A DNA stretch of 64,000 nucleotides, taken from positions 21,081,232 to 21,145,231 of the forward strand of contig OW388300.1 of the NCBI GenBank assembly GCA_936450465.1, given 5' to 3'. Source of the stretch: Gibbula magus. Its lineage: Eukaryota > Mollusca > Gastropoda > Trochida > Trochidae. Positions 1 through 10,638 of the stretch are shown here, piece after piece. A model generated the notes under the pieces. That model had not been told where the DNA came from, made no database searches, and saw nothing but the letters and a program-made list of their open reading frames with translations. How positions within the stretch are numbered: the stretch's first letter is position 1; the number at the start of each line of letters is the position of its first letter. The translations under genes and the position numbers were made by a program.

Positions 1-85
1 TGTATATATGTAATTTGATGACTTTGTACTCTTGTACCACCGCTGGGTGGTTGATGGAGAAATAAAGAAAGTTGAAAGTTGAAGT
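1..85 (+). repeat. possible 3' tail of a non-LTR retroelement
   Basis: The first bases hold a short inverted motif (ACCACCGCTGGGTGGT), then GATGGAGAAATAAAG and a repeated GTTGAAA tail. A short stem followed by a tandem heptamer tail is typical of the 3' end of CR1/L2/RTE-type LINEs or dependent SINEs. No coding part lies in the window, so this is a weak inference. Confidence 0.3.
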
Positions 86-1255
86 TTGTTTCTTTGGTTA
101 CAATTGGGACATAACTGAAATTGAATCGGGGGAAGGGGGAGACATCTGTTTAACGCGAGGATGCTTGGGAGGATTTGATATGAGAAGGCCCAAAGTTTTG
201 CAGAATACTTTTTACAATTTCAAGTTGGTCGAATTCAACATCCTGGTGAAATGACCGTAGCATCATTATGTTACAAAGAATGTGGGGAAACTTACCAGTT
301 TCAGTTATGACTACACACCGATAGTTGATAAGTTTGGATTTTATGTGATATCAATAGGGTATCTGCCCAATTCACCGTAAACCATACCATTTAGGGTGGA
401 TTGTTTTGCTTTAAGAACAGATTCACAAAATTTCAAGTACGTTCATTTCAAAATGATTTTATTTTAATTGCCCCACACTTTCGAGTCGTATAGAAAAAGA
501 GGTAAGACGCCCTGGTCAAAGAGTTTTAGTTTGAAGTCTATCGGTATTTGCAGATTCCGAATGGTTCTGAAAATTGAAAACATGGCCCTTGATGCTTGGT
601 CCGAAAGTCTCTTCATTGCTTTTGAAATTTAGCCACTTAGCATTGAATAAAACTTAGAAATGACAAATGATTAACATGGCCTTTAGAAAATATTACAACT
701 TTATTTTTTAATGTTACTTGGCGGGGGATATACATGTAGTAGACTCAGTTAATTAAAACGTTTATGCTCCAACACTTCACTCTCTTAATCTACATTCATC
801 TATGCACATTACATAACTGGCATCTAAAACAGTTTGCTCAACCTCGTATAGAACCTCGTTCATCAATCCTATTTATTGTATAAACAACTTATCTCCAATC
901 TATTTTAAAACAACTCATATACATTAATGGCCTCAAGCTCTAAAATTTGGAGTTGTAGGACAAAAGCAGATGGTATCATTACCTTAAAATGAACTCACTC
1001 CGACATTTTGAAATTGGGAACTAAAATGAAAACGTAAATATTGTAAAAATTATTAGGACAACGCGTTTCTTAGCTTCAAAACAAATTGTGGATGTCACAA
1101 CTCTGAGTCAGACTTAGCGTTACCTACCTTTGTTAGGGTGAATTAGAGTAACCTCCCCTTTTTAGACTGTCTGCAGCATCCTATTTGGCAATAAAGTTTG
1201 TTCCCTTGAAAAATGTATTTGGCTTTGATAAAGGATTTTCATTTCATTGTTTCAG
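86..1255. other. no gene seen; probably an intron of the fibrinogen-related gene
   Basis: AT-rich DNA without a credible exon. It ends in a pyrimidine-rich tract and AG at 1254-1255, just before the first readable fibrinogen-like exon. The N-terminal half of that domain is not visible here and must lie further upstream, outside the window. Confidence 0.5.
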
Positions 1256-1429
1256 GGAATGACAATATAAATAGACTGACATCACAACGGTCTTACAAAC
1301 TACGAGTGGACATGAGAGACCAGGAGGACCAGGGGGACCAATCAGGATACGCCACGTACTCAACATTCTATGTTGGAAAGGAATCTGACAACTACCGCCT
1401 CAACGTTACAGGATACGAAGGAAACAGAG
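1256..1429 (+). CDS. fibrinogen-related protein, penultimate exon (partial gene)
   Basis: This exon encodes the middle of a fibrinogen C-terminal (FReD) domain. Its start matches the family's GN-(D)-NI-x-x-LTS segment, followed by LRVDMRDQED, a YATYSTFYVG segment and NVTGYEGN. The acceptor AG is at 1254-1255 and the donor GTGAAT starts at 1430. The exon leaves one base of a split codon, which pairs exactly with the two leading bases of the next exon at 2737. FReD proteins in invertebrates are mostly secreted lectin-like proteins used in innate recognition (ficolin, tachylectin and FREP types). That role is inferred from the family. The 5' exons, signal peptide and N-terminal Cys lie outside the window. 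Confidence 0.85.
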
Positions 1430-2736
1430 GTGAATTACCACTGTCAGTCTGAGTGTGTATAACCGTTCACCGGAAATAGCGAGGTGTACATCGATATCAT
1501 GTTCCTTGCGAGGAGCGTAATAGCGGAAGGAACGATAACGATAAGATTTCGATAACTTCCTCAAACAATTTCAAATAATTTAAGGTGATGAAATCAAAGA
1601 TGTTATTAATAAAATCATTGCTTGCAATGAGTCGAGAAGTAGCTTATATATGCATGGTACCATGTTTTCTATGTATTTTGATGCAGTTAAATTCCTTTGG
1701 TAAGTACAACTGAACTCTGAAATTATTTTTGAAATGTAGTGAAACAGGAAATTGTACCACAGGTGAAGTTTAGCGCAAACATGTTGCGCAACAGAGATGA
1801 ACGACCAGTTTTCCCTATGTGTGAACGAACTCACTTTGTTCGCGCATAGGGAAAACTGGTCGTTCATCTCTGTTGCGCAACATATTTGCGCTACACTTCA
1901 CCTGTGGTACAACTTCATTCCCCTCCTTTGCATGAAAACGCAACTTGAACTTTCGGTTCCGGTGCAGAACTTAAATAAGGAAGACATAGCTCAACAAAAC
2001 TTGATGTGTGTAACAAACATCATACGTAGATGTGCCGTTTGGTAGTTTCACCTTTTGTCCACATTGTTATTTCCAACGTTTCCAACTTGCAACTTGGACT
2101 TGCGTTTCCGGAGCAGAACTAAAGCAAAGTAAGGCAAAACTTGATGTGTGGAATAAATTTTGTTTAATATATGTGTATATGTCTGTTTCCGCTGAATCCA
2201 AAACCTAAACCTTTTCTTGAAGCCATCGGTCATTGGCGCTTTTGATATTTCATGATGATGGTTTAAGACATTAAAACTGAGCTTATTTGCAATTCAGAAC
2301 TCAGTTGGTTTTGGTAGACTTAGAAACAAAATAACATTTGAAATACAATTTAGTTCACATATATTTTCAATTCGGTTTTTCACAATTACCAAATCATTAA
2401 TATTGTATTTACTCAGAAGCCCAATCTAAATCAGTTTAGATCGACATATTTTTATAATGTTATATTGTCGACTGTCTACACATAATATTGAACAGTCGAT
2501 CTTAATTTATTTAGATTGTCTGAAGCTCTATTTTCTATGGGTAACGAACCGACACCGCCAGTTTGTCTTTACAGCCATCGGAAACTCGACTTCCAGGGAA
2601 GTAACCCCTTAATTCTACACTTGGGTTTATAAGCAGGAGGACAAATCTCATCTCACTACCAGTGAAAGTAAAGATTTCATTTAATTTGTTTTATAAATGT
2701 GAACACCTTACGAAGATGGTACCAATATTCTTGCAG
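1430..2736 (+). other. intron of the fibrinogen-related gene
   Basis: Bounded by GTGAAT at the donor and a pyrimidine-rich ...TTGCAG acceptor. It contains a foldback element at 1753-1912 and otherwise nothing I recognise. Splicing across it keeps the FReD reading frame. Confidence 0.75.
1753..1912. mobile_element. foldback MITE, 77-bp arms, 5-bp loop
   Basis: Two nearly perfect inverted arms (1753-1829 and 1835-1912) surround a 5-bp centre. The outer ends read TTGTACCACAGGTGAAG. The same peptide-like string appears as an ORF on both strands because of the symmetry, so those ORFs are artefacts. It lies in the intron of the fibrinogen-related gene. Its class is unknown. Confidence 0.75.
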
Positions 2737-2960
2737 AGAATAGACTGTACTGGCACCATGGTAAGATGTTCTCCACACCTCTACGAGACAACGATATTTG
2801 GACTACCGGTAACTGCGCGGCGAGGCACAAGTGCGGCTGGTGGTTCGCGCATTGTGTAACTGCCAACCTCAACACTGTGTATGGGGAAAAGTTACTCTGG
2901 AGGGAGGGGGATGACAAGTACGCTTTGAAATGGGTTGAGATGAAACTTAAACCTGTTTAG
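2737..2960 (+). CDS. fibrinogen-related protein, terminal exon
   Basis: C-terminal end of the FReD domain. After the split codon the exon encodes HHGKMFST, then the calcium-site-like LRDND, W-x-x-GNCA, the hallmark CGWWF segment, a conserved Cys, ANLN-x-x-YG, an LLWREG/YALKWVEMKLKP end and a TAG stop at 2958-2960. The spacing of GNCA, GWWF-x-x-C and NLN is that of functional FReDs, and no stop or frameshift is visible, so the gene is probably active. The acceptor is TTGCAG at 2731-2736. The product is expected to be secreted. Ligand and pathway cannot be told from the sequence. Confidence 0.88.
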
Positions 2961-2968
2961 TTGAGGAA

Positions 2969-2974
2969 AATAAA
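2969..2974 (+). promoter_or_regulatory. AATAAA polyadenylation signal
   Basis: An AATAAA lies 8 bases after the stop codon of the fibrinogen-related gene. If used, the 3' UTR is only a few tens of bases, and cleavage would fall at about the left end of the MITE at 2996. Confidence 0.5.
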
Positions 2975-2995
2975 ACAGAGGTCATCAAGTGAGTA

Positions 2996-3477
2996 CAAGC
3001 AGCCGCAAAAGAAACGTCACCATACATAATACACGGTAATTCAATCTACGAGTGATAACACGACTGAAACAGAGGTGCATAATGTCTTCAGAAGTCAACT
3101 AAACTAAAGTTGAAATTTCAAAACAATATCTGTTCATATTTCGGAAAAACACGCATTTTAATAATCTTCGTTTTCGAATCTCCTTAGCTATACGAGATAT
3201 GAGAGAGAAAATAATAATAGAAATTCTACATTTTATGAATTCATAAGTCTTAGCAGAACATCCTGGCCAAAAACATTTTAAAAAAGCGTTTTAAGTATGC
3301 CAACTGTACTTGAACAGAAATGAAAAATAAAGGTATTATATTCCGATGTATTAAATTGCGGGTAGCTCTTAATAAATCATGTCTCTACAAAAAGCATTCT
3401 GAATCTATCTTTTTCAGCAGCAATATTTAGTTTTTACACTGTTAAAGATGTGGTGGCGTTTCTTTTGCGTTTGAGTG
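2996..3477. mobile_element. Tc1/mariner-type MITE with TA ends
   Basis: Inverted ends share CGCAAAAGAAACG(T/C)CACCA. A TA dinucleotide flanks each side (2994-2995 and 3478-3479). A related AAAAGAAACGC string marks the presumed end of the Tc1-like element near 45.07 kb. The interior is non-coding and AT-rich. It lies 35 bp after the fibrinogen-related stop codon. Confidence 0.6.
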
Positions 3478-3912
3478 TAAGTAACCTTAAATTTCGGTGT
3501 GGTTCCTCTGTGTAGCATCCTATCTAATGGACTGGATGGTTATTAAAGCTGTTTAAAGATGAAACGTATGGACCTACTTATATGGTATGGGACTACCAGT
3601 TCTTTCTTTTAAAAAGTTTCCAAATTGAATACATTTGGCCTTATTGTAATGAAGGAATACGACGTTAGCTACTCAGTTTAATAAAATCAGAATAATGTAA
3701 CACATTGACATCGAAACTGAAAATACAAACTTATTAGACGAAGTGAGAAAGCAACATATATATTCTAAAAATGCATTAACAGGATTTTGAACCTATAGGA
3801 TAGATTAATCTACTTCCTTGTTCACGGGGTCAGACTGAACAAGCTCAACAGTTGAATAGGGCATGCCTCAAAACATAGATAGACTCAAAGTTACAACGAG
3901 CCATGTATTAAT

Positions 3913-4298
3913 ATAGAATACTAAACGATGTCATATTTGATAACATGTTTATGCAACGAGTTAATGGTTCGGTATTCTAACAAACGAAAGCAAGTTAGAT
4001 AACGATGCCATTTACGAGTTTCATAAGCATGGTATCAAACGGGGTCGAGTTTAGTATTTTGTTTAATACTCATTGATGTAAATAGCACTGAATTGCAAGA
4101 AAATCGTTTTTAGTGGCGCTCGTTTGCAAAAAGGGCACCCGCTATTGCAGTCGCGCGGCTAACATTGTGACGTCACCAAAAACGACTATGACGTCACGCG
4201 CCGATAATGACGTTACGGCAGCACGCGGTGGTATCACACGTGTGTGAAACCAACTCAATGTTATCTAATGAGTGATCTCACCACGGTTGAGTAATATA
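3913..4298. mobile_element. CRE-bearing MITE (copy 1)
   Basis: Shares most of its length with the elements at 37,178-37,671 and 56,617-57,110: GATAACATGTTTATG near the left end, GAATTGCAAGAAAATCG inside, and GAGTGATCTCACCACGG near the right end. Two perfect TGACGTCA sites (4168-4175 and 4189-4196) and one TGACGTTA (4209-4216) are spaced 21 and 20 bp. No coding capacity. Borders are approximate. Confidence 0.65.
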
Positions 4299-4305
4299 CA
4301 CTATA

Positions 4306-4540
4306 CTTAAATGGGGTCATATTTTAAACACTTTATAAATTTAGTTGAATGGGGCGATATTTTATAAACAATCTAAAGTTACAAGGGGCCATACTTAAAA
4401 CACTCTATACCTATATGGAGTCATACTTTAAGTACTTTATAGTTACATTGACCATATGTTCAACACTCTACAATTAAATGAGGCTTATTTTAAACACAAT
4501 ATAGTTGCAGGCACCATACTTTAAACACTTTATAGTTGAA
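4306..4540. repeat. diverged minisatellite, period about 45 bp
   Basis: About five imperfect copies of a unit containing GGGCCATACTTTAAACACT followed by TATAGTT-like text. Copies differ by substitutions and small indels. Confidence 0.6.
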
Positions 4541-4688
4541 TTTGATAGGGGCTGGGGTATTTGGAAGGAATTGTGTCATGTAGGTTCTGCGGCTTGAAAC
4601 TGAAGTCAGTTATAGATGACTCAATTGAAAAATGAGAAGCACTAATCTTATATATACTACTTATGCAAAGATGGCGACTATGCCATAT

Positions 4689-4691
4689 GGG

Positions 4692-4722
<31 letters not shown>

Positions 4723-4738
4723 AGGGGGGAGGGGAGAG
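4689..4738 (+). repeat. poly-G tract, G-quadruplex candidate
   Basis: Nearly continuous guanines, with an unbroken run of more than 20, interrupted by a few A. The antisense reading gives a proline run that is not a protein. A second shorter G run is at 7938-7952. Confidence 0.8.
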
Positions 4739-4954
4739 TGGTGGTTTGATTTGATGTTGGTATTGTGTTACCCTCCAGATAATTTTGTGCATTTTTATAT
4801 ATACTGTTACCGCTTTGTTTATATAATTGCTCAATGACACTATTTTCTAACTTCATACACGGTTGTGTGATAACTAATCACTTGTTCAGTTAAAAAAAAG
4901 GTTTTGTCATTAAACACTCTTTAACAATTTGGGACGATTGTCTGAACGAATCGG

Positions 4955-5153
4955 TAGTCTGATTAAGATTGACCTTGTGCTGAGAAATAAACTACCGGTA
5001 TACGAATAGCTTCTGTAGATTCCTCTCAACAAGGTGTGCTACGGGCTGTTATCAGACGGTTTTGCCAGTAAACCTTTGAAGGAGTCGTATACCGGTAGAT
5101 GCACTATTTTGCAATTTTTATTCCTCGGAAAACCGTCGATTTTAATCAGATTG
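4955..5153. mobile_element. MITE of the CAGTCTGATTAAAATC family, copy 1
   Basis: Ends match the family TIR with a few changes. The interior carries the family's ACCGGTAGATGCACTATTTT and TTCCTCGGAAAACCG blocks. About 200 bp, non-coding. Confidence 0.65.
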
Positions 5154-5365
5154 AACAAATAGTGTAAATTGTAACATGCATGTTATGCATTTAAAACTTT
5201 CTGTCGACTAGTCACTACATTTTCAATAATTCACTTTGTATGTTCATATAGATGTGTATTTCATTTTTTTTTTCATTATTACAGCTCGTAACGTTTCAAT
5301 TTAGAAATTTTACATGACTGTTTGGTGGGAGGGAGTGATGTGTGAAGGGGGACAGTTTTGTTTAA

Positions 5366-5557
5366 ATGTGTGAGGCTTTTAGATCAGTAGTGTCACAGGA
5401 AGAAGGACCTGAGTTGGGCGAGTTTTATTCTGTACGCGTATCAGTTGACAAAAGGTGCAGTCCACGGCAAGGATCAAAGCGATGTTGGTATGTTTATAAA
5501 GAATCACACCGCAGAGAGCTAGAGAGGTGGAAAGTGTTGTTCTTGACCGAGTCCTAG
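5366..5557 (+). other. no gene recognised (short open frame only)
   Basis: A 63-codon open frame without recognisable domain, splice context or codon signal. I read the 5.2-5.6 kb stretch as intergenic. Confidence 0.3.
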
Positions 5558-5618
5558 AGCAAATGATACTTCATGCATTCATAGTGCTATGATGTGTGTG
5601 CTTAGCAGGAGACATTAA

Positions 5619-5970
5619 AGAGGCAGTAGCACGTTTCTTCGCTCAAATAAGTCGATGAAATATAATTGAAAATATTTTCATCAATAGTAAAACACCCTTC
5701 TCTCTTCGGAAAATCAAGTTAAAAAATAGTGTACGTGGCTCAGTAAAGCCATGGAAATCGTTTTTGTCATTCGAAGTAATAAAATGTGTTCACAATAAAA
5801 GGGCCGCCATGCAACGTTTGCTTTATACGCAACACCGTTATTACTACTACGGATAATTGGTTAGTGTAATAAGATGTTTTACCCTCTAAAGTAAATTCAA
5901 ACGACACAAACTATAATTAGAAATTGAAAATTTGAAGAAAATTTTTTTGTCAAAAAGTGCTACAGTCCCT
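5619..5970. mobile_element. MITE, TTAA-type, CAGTAGCAC TIR (copy 1)
   Basis: Left end TTAA-AGAGGCAGTAGCACG; right end, read inverted, AGGGACTGTAGCAC with the flank TTGA. The interior is a diverged reverse complement of the element at 46,645-47,060, where the flanking TTAA duplication and an empty site are clear. The TTAA target suggests a piggyBac-like mobiliser, by inference. Confidence 0.65.
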
Positions 5971-6526
5971 TTGAGGCTGAGTAAAGAGAAATGTTGAACA
6001 TGTACCTTGAAAGATAGGAGTGATTAAGCTTGAATGATCTCGTGGCAGAAATTGAAGTTCGTGGGATATTGAATAATTCTGCTGTTGTGACCTCAGATGT
6101 CGCACTCTTTGAGAGGTGACATGTTGTGAAAGCATAAGCGTACAAGAGGACATTATATTCAATGCGTAATGGCAGTGGTATTCAATGTATTTCTGTGAAT
6201 ACTCGCGAAATCGATGTAGTCAAACTACGCGTTCGACTTTTAAATTTAGAGCTATATATCCGTTATATGCCGCTAGTTTTCGAACACCGTATGTCTATCT
6301 CCTAAATGAGAGTGGTCACAATTGTCAGAAATGTAATTTAGAAGGTTTATGGGATAGTCCTGGAAAGTTTCTCCGTTAACTTTTGAAGTTGGACAAGCAG
6401 CTTCATGCATGTTGAGTCAAATAGAAGCAAGAGCGATACTTTTAACAGATTGCGTTCGTCTGTGGAGAAGTTGAGGCAATTAATGGCGATTGACAAATTG
6501 GAGAGATGTGTTCTTTTGAGAGACAA

Positions 6527-6886
6527 CATCCTTGGTTACCCAGGGTTTTATATATGCTCCGTTACTCTCCACTATATCACCCATGGGAAACTCTATCTTA
6601 GCCGGCGTGACGAAGTCAGTAACCAAAGGAAATGCTCAATATGATAAGACGGAAATGGTCAAGGGAGGTAATCGGTGACGGATTGCAAACAAAATGACCT
6701 CGCGTGCTTTGCAACGAAGTGATATGAAATGCCATTTGTTCGCAGGTAAAAGCTGCGTAGCAGTTTTGTTGGCTCACGCCAGCCAAGGGCGGGTAATTTT
6801 AGTACATATTTCTCTGATAGAGTTTCCCATGGGTGATATAGTGGAGAGTAACGGAGCATTTATAAAACCATGGATAACCGAGGATG
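6527..6886. mobile_element. long-TIR MITE, CATCCTYGGTTA ends
   Basis: Inverted arms of about 70 bp at each end, including CTCCGTTACTCTCCACTATA and CACCCATGGGAAACTCTATC. The outermost bases CATCCT-x-GGTTA-x-CCA resemble the ends of the MITE at 17,671-18,218 (CATCCTCGATAATCCA). Flanking 9-mers share six bases, a possible decayed target duplication. Confidence 0.65.
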
Positions 6887-7940
6887 CATCGACAATGCAA
6901 TCATAACATACAATGTACAACAAAAGGGGCTATGCGCATACTGCATTTTTGGCAAACCGACCCCTGGGACAAGCATGCCCAAAGCATGCATACACGTGCA
7001 GCTTGGGACATGATGTGTTTGTGATGTCATGCTCACATAGGGGCTGCGTTCGTTTGTACTCACTCGAGGGTCAACTTGCGCATGCTCAGTTGCAACTTAT
7101 TGCGAACGACAACCGAATATCGCACTTGGTTTCCCGGCGTCAAACAATATGGCCGACAGAATTATTATAGGCTCAGCATTTGAAAAACAATTATTAGACT
7201 TACCCTATTAATTATTTTATTCAATAATATGCCCAATTATTCTGTGTTGAAAAGGATGACCGAATCCAAAAACGATGCAATCTACAATCGTCTACGATTT
7301 TACTGCTCTATCCGTCCATGAATGCACCAAAATCATACATTAGTGAAACTATAAAATTGTATGTTCTTCGAATACACCTACCATGTATAAAACCTACAAT
7401 TTGCATTTGCCTAAATCAAAACCTCAGATCGACTTATTACGAATGTGTTCATATATGTAAGTAAGTCATAGGGTTACGAAGAATAAAGGCCAAGACGATT
7501 TTGGTTGGCCAGGTTGAAAACACCGCGTCAAATAACGTACTTCCGTTACTCTCACGACCCCCCTCCTCGATTGAGCAGGAGGGGCTTAGAGTGACTCAAG
7601 AGTGCACACGAGAGTGACACAAGGGTCGCTCGACTAGGATTTTAATCGCACGTGCGACACACTTTGTACTAAACGAACGCAGCTCCGATGTGGGATATTC
7701 GATATATGTACTTGTAACACTTGCAATACTATTGTACTGGTTTCAATTTTAAATGGGTGGTGTGACACTAATGACGAGGTGTTTAATAATTATATTTTAA
7801 TATAATATTCTTGTAATTATGCATATATTTTGTTAATACATTCCAGTAGCATTTACATTATAATCAAGTTGCATCATTTTGTGATTTTGTATTTTCAAAT
7901 TACATGTATACGTATTTCATATATATGTATTTGAAGGCGG
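6887..7940. other. no gene seen
   Basis: Intergenic, AT-rich, with short open frames only. I see no domain, RNA gene or clear repeat in it. Confidence 0.45.
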
Positions 7941-7954
7941 GGGGGGGGAGGGGG

Positions 7955-8008
7955 TAGCCTTTATCTATATACGGGATACGAACTTATATCGTTCAGGGGG
8001 GTCCCCGC
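7955..8008. repeat. fragment of a CAGTCTG-family MITE
   Basis: The text GGGATACGAACTTATATCG followed by TTCAGGGG matches the interior of the full copy that starts at 8009. A full copy has either landed in, or been duplicated next to, an older fragment. Confidence 0.5.
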
Positions 8009-8210
8009 CAGTCTGATTAAAATCGACGGTTTTCCGAGGACTAAAAATTTCAAAATAGCTCATCTACCGGGATACGAACTCGTATCGTTCAGGGGTGTCC
8101 ACGCCAAACCGACCTTGTGGCGGTGAATCTACAGAACCTGTTCGTATCCTGGTAGATGCATTATTTTGCAAAATGTTTTCCTCGGAACAAGGTCGATTTT
8201 AATCAGACTG
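8009..8210. mobile_element. MITE of the CAGTCTGATTAAAATC family, copy 2 (202 bp)
   Basis: Starts CAGTCTGATTAAAATCGAC and ends with its reverse complement (GTCGATTTTAATCAGACTG with slight change). The interior has the palindromic CTACCGGGATACGAAC / GTTCGTATCCTGGTAG blocks of the family. Non-coding. Confidence 0.8.
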
Positions 8211-8935
8211 AAATGCCCTGAATATTGTGTTAGCCTGCCATATTACTTGCAGGTATATATTGTACATTTTTTGGTTATATCACTTGTTTTTTTTATAATT
8301 TTAATATACGTCTCATTAAATCCTATTTACTGTGAAATTGTTTTGTGATTTCTAACTAAGTACTTTATACAAGCTGTATGTGGTGCAGGTTTTTTCCCAT
8401 TGAACACTCAATTGGACACACCAGTATCACCAGACTCGGCTTGTGTCGGGGATTCCAATAATACACTGTGCTACTAAATTTTAATGGATTTGCCTCAAAG
8501 GGAGATGGACATGAGATATAAACTATGGAACTATTTTGTGACCTAGGGACTAAAATTAAGGTAACCTTATTTGACTGGTGTCAGAGGTTTACGACACTGT
8601 AACACGTATATCTTCACATGAATCATCACGTCACGATAATCAAACCAAAATCCCGTTTTTTTCTCGATTTGTCTCTGATAACGTACGTACTCGCGTAGGT
8701 AAAGATGGACAGACAGACCAACAACATCCCCGATTTTATAAAAAGCCATCATTTTTTAATAATTAAATTTAGATTTCATTCCAATATGATCATTGTCATC
8801 CTCTTTGAAACTTCCTTTAAGAACGAATTAATTTTCATATTGCCATATTCTGAGATTGCATGTTTTCTATCAAATTGAAACACACTTATTGACCTCTTCA
8901 TCTCATGAATTTGAACACTGTTTCTCATTCGCTCC

Positions 8936-9299
8936 CCACAGAGGCTACTCCACTCAGTTCTTCCATCCTAACCTCTGTTGCATATATTGTACTTTCTGAG
9001 CTTGAAAAGATTGATTGGTTTGTCGAATATATTCATGTAGTTATGCAATCAGCTTTCAAACTAAGCATTCCGTAATTGTCGAAATGTCTAGTGTTGCGTC
9101 ATATGTGCGGTACGCACATATTGTTTACAAGACAGAATTCGAACGCAGATGTAAAACAATGTGTGATTGGACAACAATAAGGACATTCACCTGTGCTGCA
9201 ACCTTTCACCGCGTAGGGATTCTGTGAGAATCGTTAAACATAGCCACGTACATGCAACAGAGGTTATGATGGAAGAAATGAGTGGAGTAACCTCTGTGG
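8936..9299. mobile_element. MITE with 48-bp inverted ends
   Basis: Arms 8936-8983 and 9252-9299 are near-perfect inverted copies, beginning CCACAGAGGYTACTCCACTC and ending CTCTGTTGCAT. No family member elsewhere in the window. No clear target duplication. Confidence 0.65.
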
Positions 9300-9760
9300 T
9301 AAGAGACTGATGTTTTCTAAACCTTCAACATTCGAGGTAATTTCAAAATAACTTAATCAAAAGGCCCTATATGTCATCAGGCTCAAATCAATAAACTATT
9401 TAAGTTTCAAAATGGAAATATCCAGAAGCATTTATCAGAGGTAATGAAGGAGAAGATGAAAATAGGGTTGTACGTCGTGACCGTTGTGAGGAATATTTAG
9501 GGTCACAGGGTCAGAAAATCTATTATTTAGAATCTCAAATGTGCAAGGAGTCTGTACACAAATTTCAGTTTCCTCGAGCTTTTCGTACTCGAGAAGAAGA
9601 TGAAATAGCGTTTTAGGCCATGACATCTGTGACCCATCTGTCAGGCCTGATGGGTGCTACACTTCCTTTAATACTAAATATATCTTAAGAACCAGCTTCT
9701 AGAATACTCCTCAACAGTTTGGATCAGAACGCTGTTTTGGATGAGTCATTGAGGCTTATA

Positions 9761-9965
9761 CAGTCTGATTGAAATCGGTGGTTTTCCGAGGAATAAAATT
9801 TGTGTATTTTTATTTGTGTAAAAAGTGTATCTACCGGGATACAAACTCATATCGTTCTGAGGTTCACGTGGAGAGGAATCTACAGAACCAGCTGTTCGTA
9901 TCCCAGTAGATGCATTATTTTGCAAATTATATTCCTCGGATCAAGGTCGATTTTTAATCAGACTG
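9761..9965. mobile_element. MITE of the CAGTCTGATTAAAATC family, copy 3
   Basis: Starts CAGTCTGATTGAAATCG and ends AATCAGACTG. Flanking 9-mers AGGCTTATA and AGGCAAATA agree at seven of nine positions, consistent with an aged 9-bp target duplication. Confidence 0.75.
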
Positions 9966-10267
9966 AGGCAAATACACCGTCAAACCAAATAGGAGATTAT
10001 GAACATATGTGGAGGGTATTTTAATAAATTATTCTCCTTAGTTCATGTGCTTATATTTCTTCAGGTTTGCCTTTGTTTATATTACAGTCGGGTTTGCTGA
10101 ATGAGGATCTTGCCTTTTTAAAAGTGTTTTTTTGCAATACGGTCATGGAACAAGGTCGAGGTGCCATCTTTACCTTGTTAAAGTTGTCAAGTTCACCCAG
10201 TAGGATACTTTAATTAGAAATGAACGAGACAGTTGTGTGATTTATTCTGTGTTTATATTGACGGTTT

Positions 10268-10367
10268 ATAATAGTACGTTTTTGGTTAAACATCATTATT
10301 TTATACCTACCGTTGATATCAACGGTAGGTATAAAATAATGACGTTTAACCAAAAACGTACTATTAT
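10268..10367. repeat. 100-bp near-perfect palindrome
   Basis: Symmetric about 10,317/10,318 (centre GTTGATATCAAC) with one mismatch I can see. It abuts, and slightly overlaps, the left inverted end of the DIRS-like element. ORFs read from either strand across it are mirror artefacts. Confidence 0.85.
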
Positions 10368-10402
10368 TTACTATACCATCGTTGATATTAACTATATGCC
10401 CG
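10363..10402 (+). repeat. left inverted terminal repeat of the DIRS-like element
   Basis: Contains ATTTACTATACCATCGTTG, then GATATT and ACTATATGCCC. The same text is inverted at 16,839-16,877, and again in the duplicated flank near 19,975-20,013. Confidence 0.75.
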
Positions 10403-10638
10403 ATTGCCACAGCGGGAGGAGGGTTGGGGAAGGTGAGATACTCTCCCTCCATCATAAGGGGATATTGGTGACTAGTAAAGTCCGAGAGATCATGAGTCTC
10501 CCCGAGTACATGATCCATATGGACGCAAGGAAAACAAACCCTGACCCCGCTATGCGGTTAGGGTTGAACCTAAATGGTCACCGCTAATAAAAGACAACAA
10601 CACGTGACTGAAGTTAAAATTGAACAAGTTAAGATTTT

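Noticed and set aside
1580..2045. Two similar ORFs on opposite strands (MNDQFSLC...)
   Set aside because: They are the two arms of one foldback element read in mirror image.
4530..4856. 108-codon ORF with a proline run (- strand)
   Set aside because: Produced by the poly-G tract read antisense.
5366..7170. Several 60-85 codon ORFs between 5.3 and 7.2 kb
   Set aside because: They overlap MITEs or their inverted arms and show no domain or splice context.
10210..10587. Mirror ORFs of 102 and 116 codons
   Set aside because: They run through the 100-bp palindrome and the DIRS terminal repeat; no domain.
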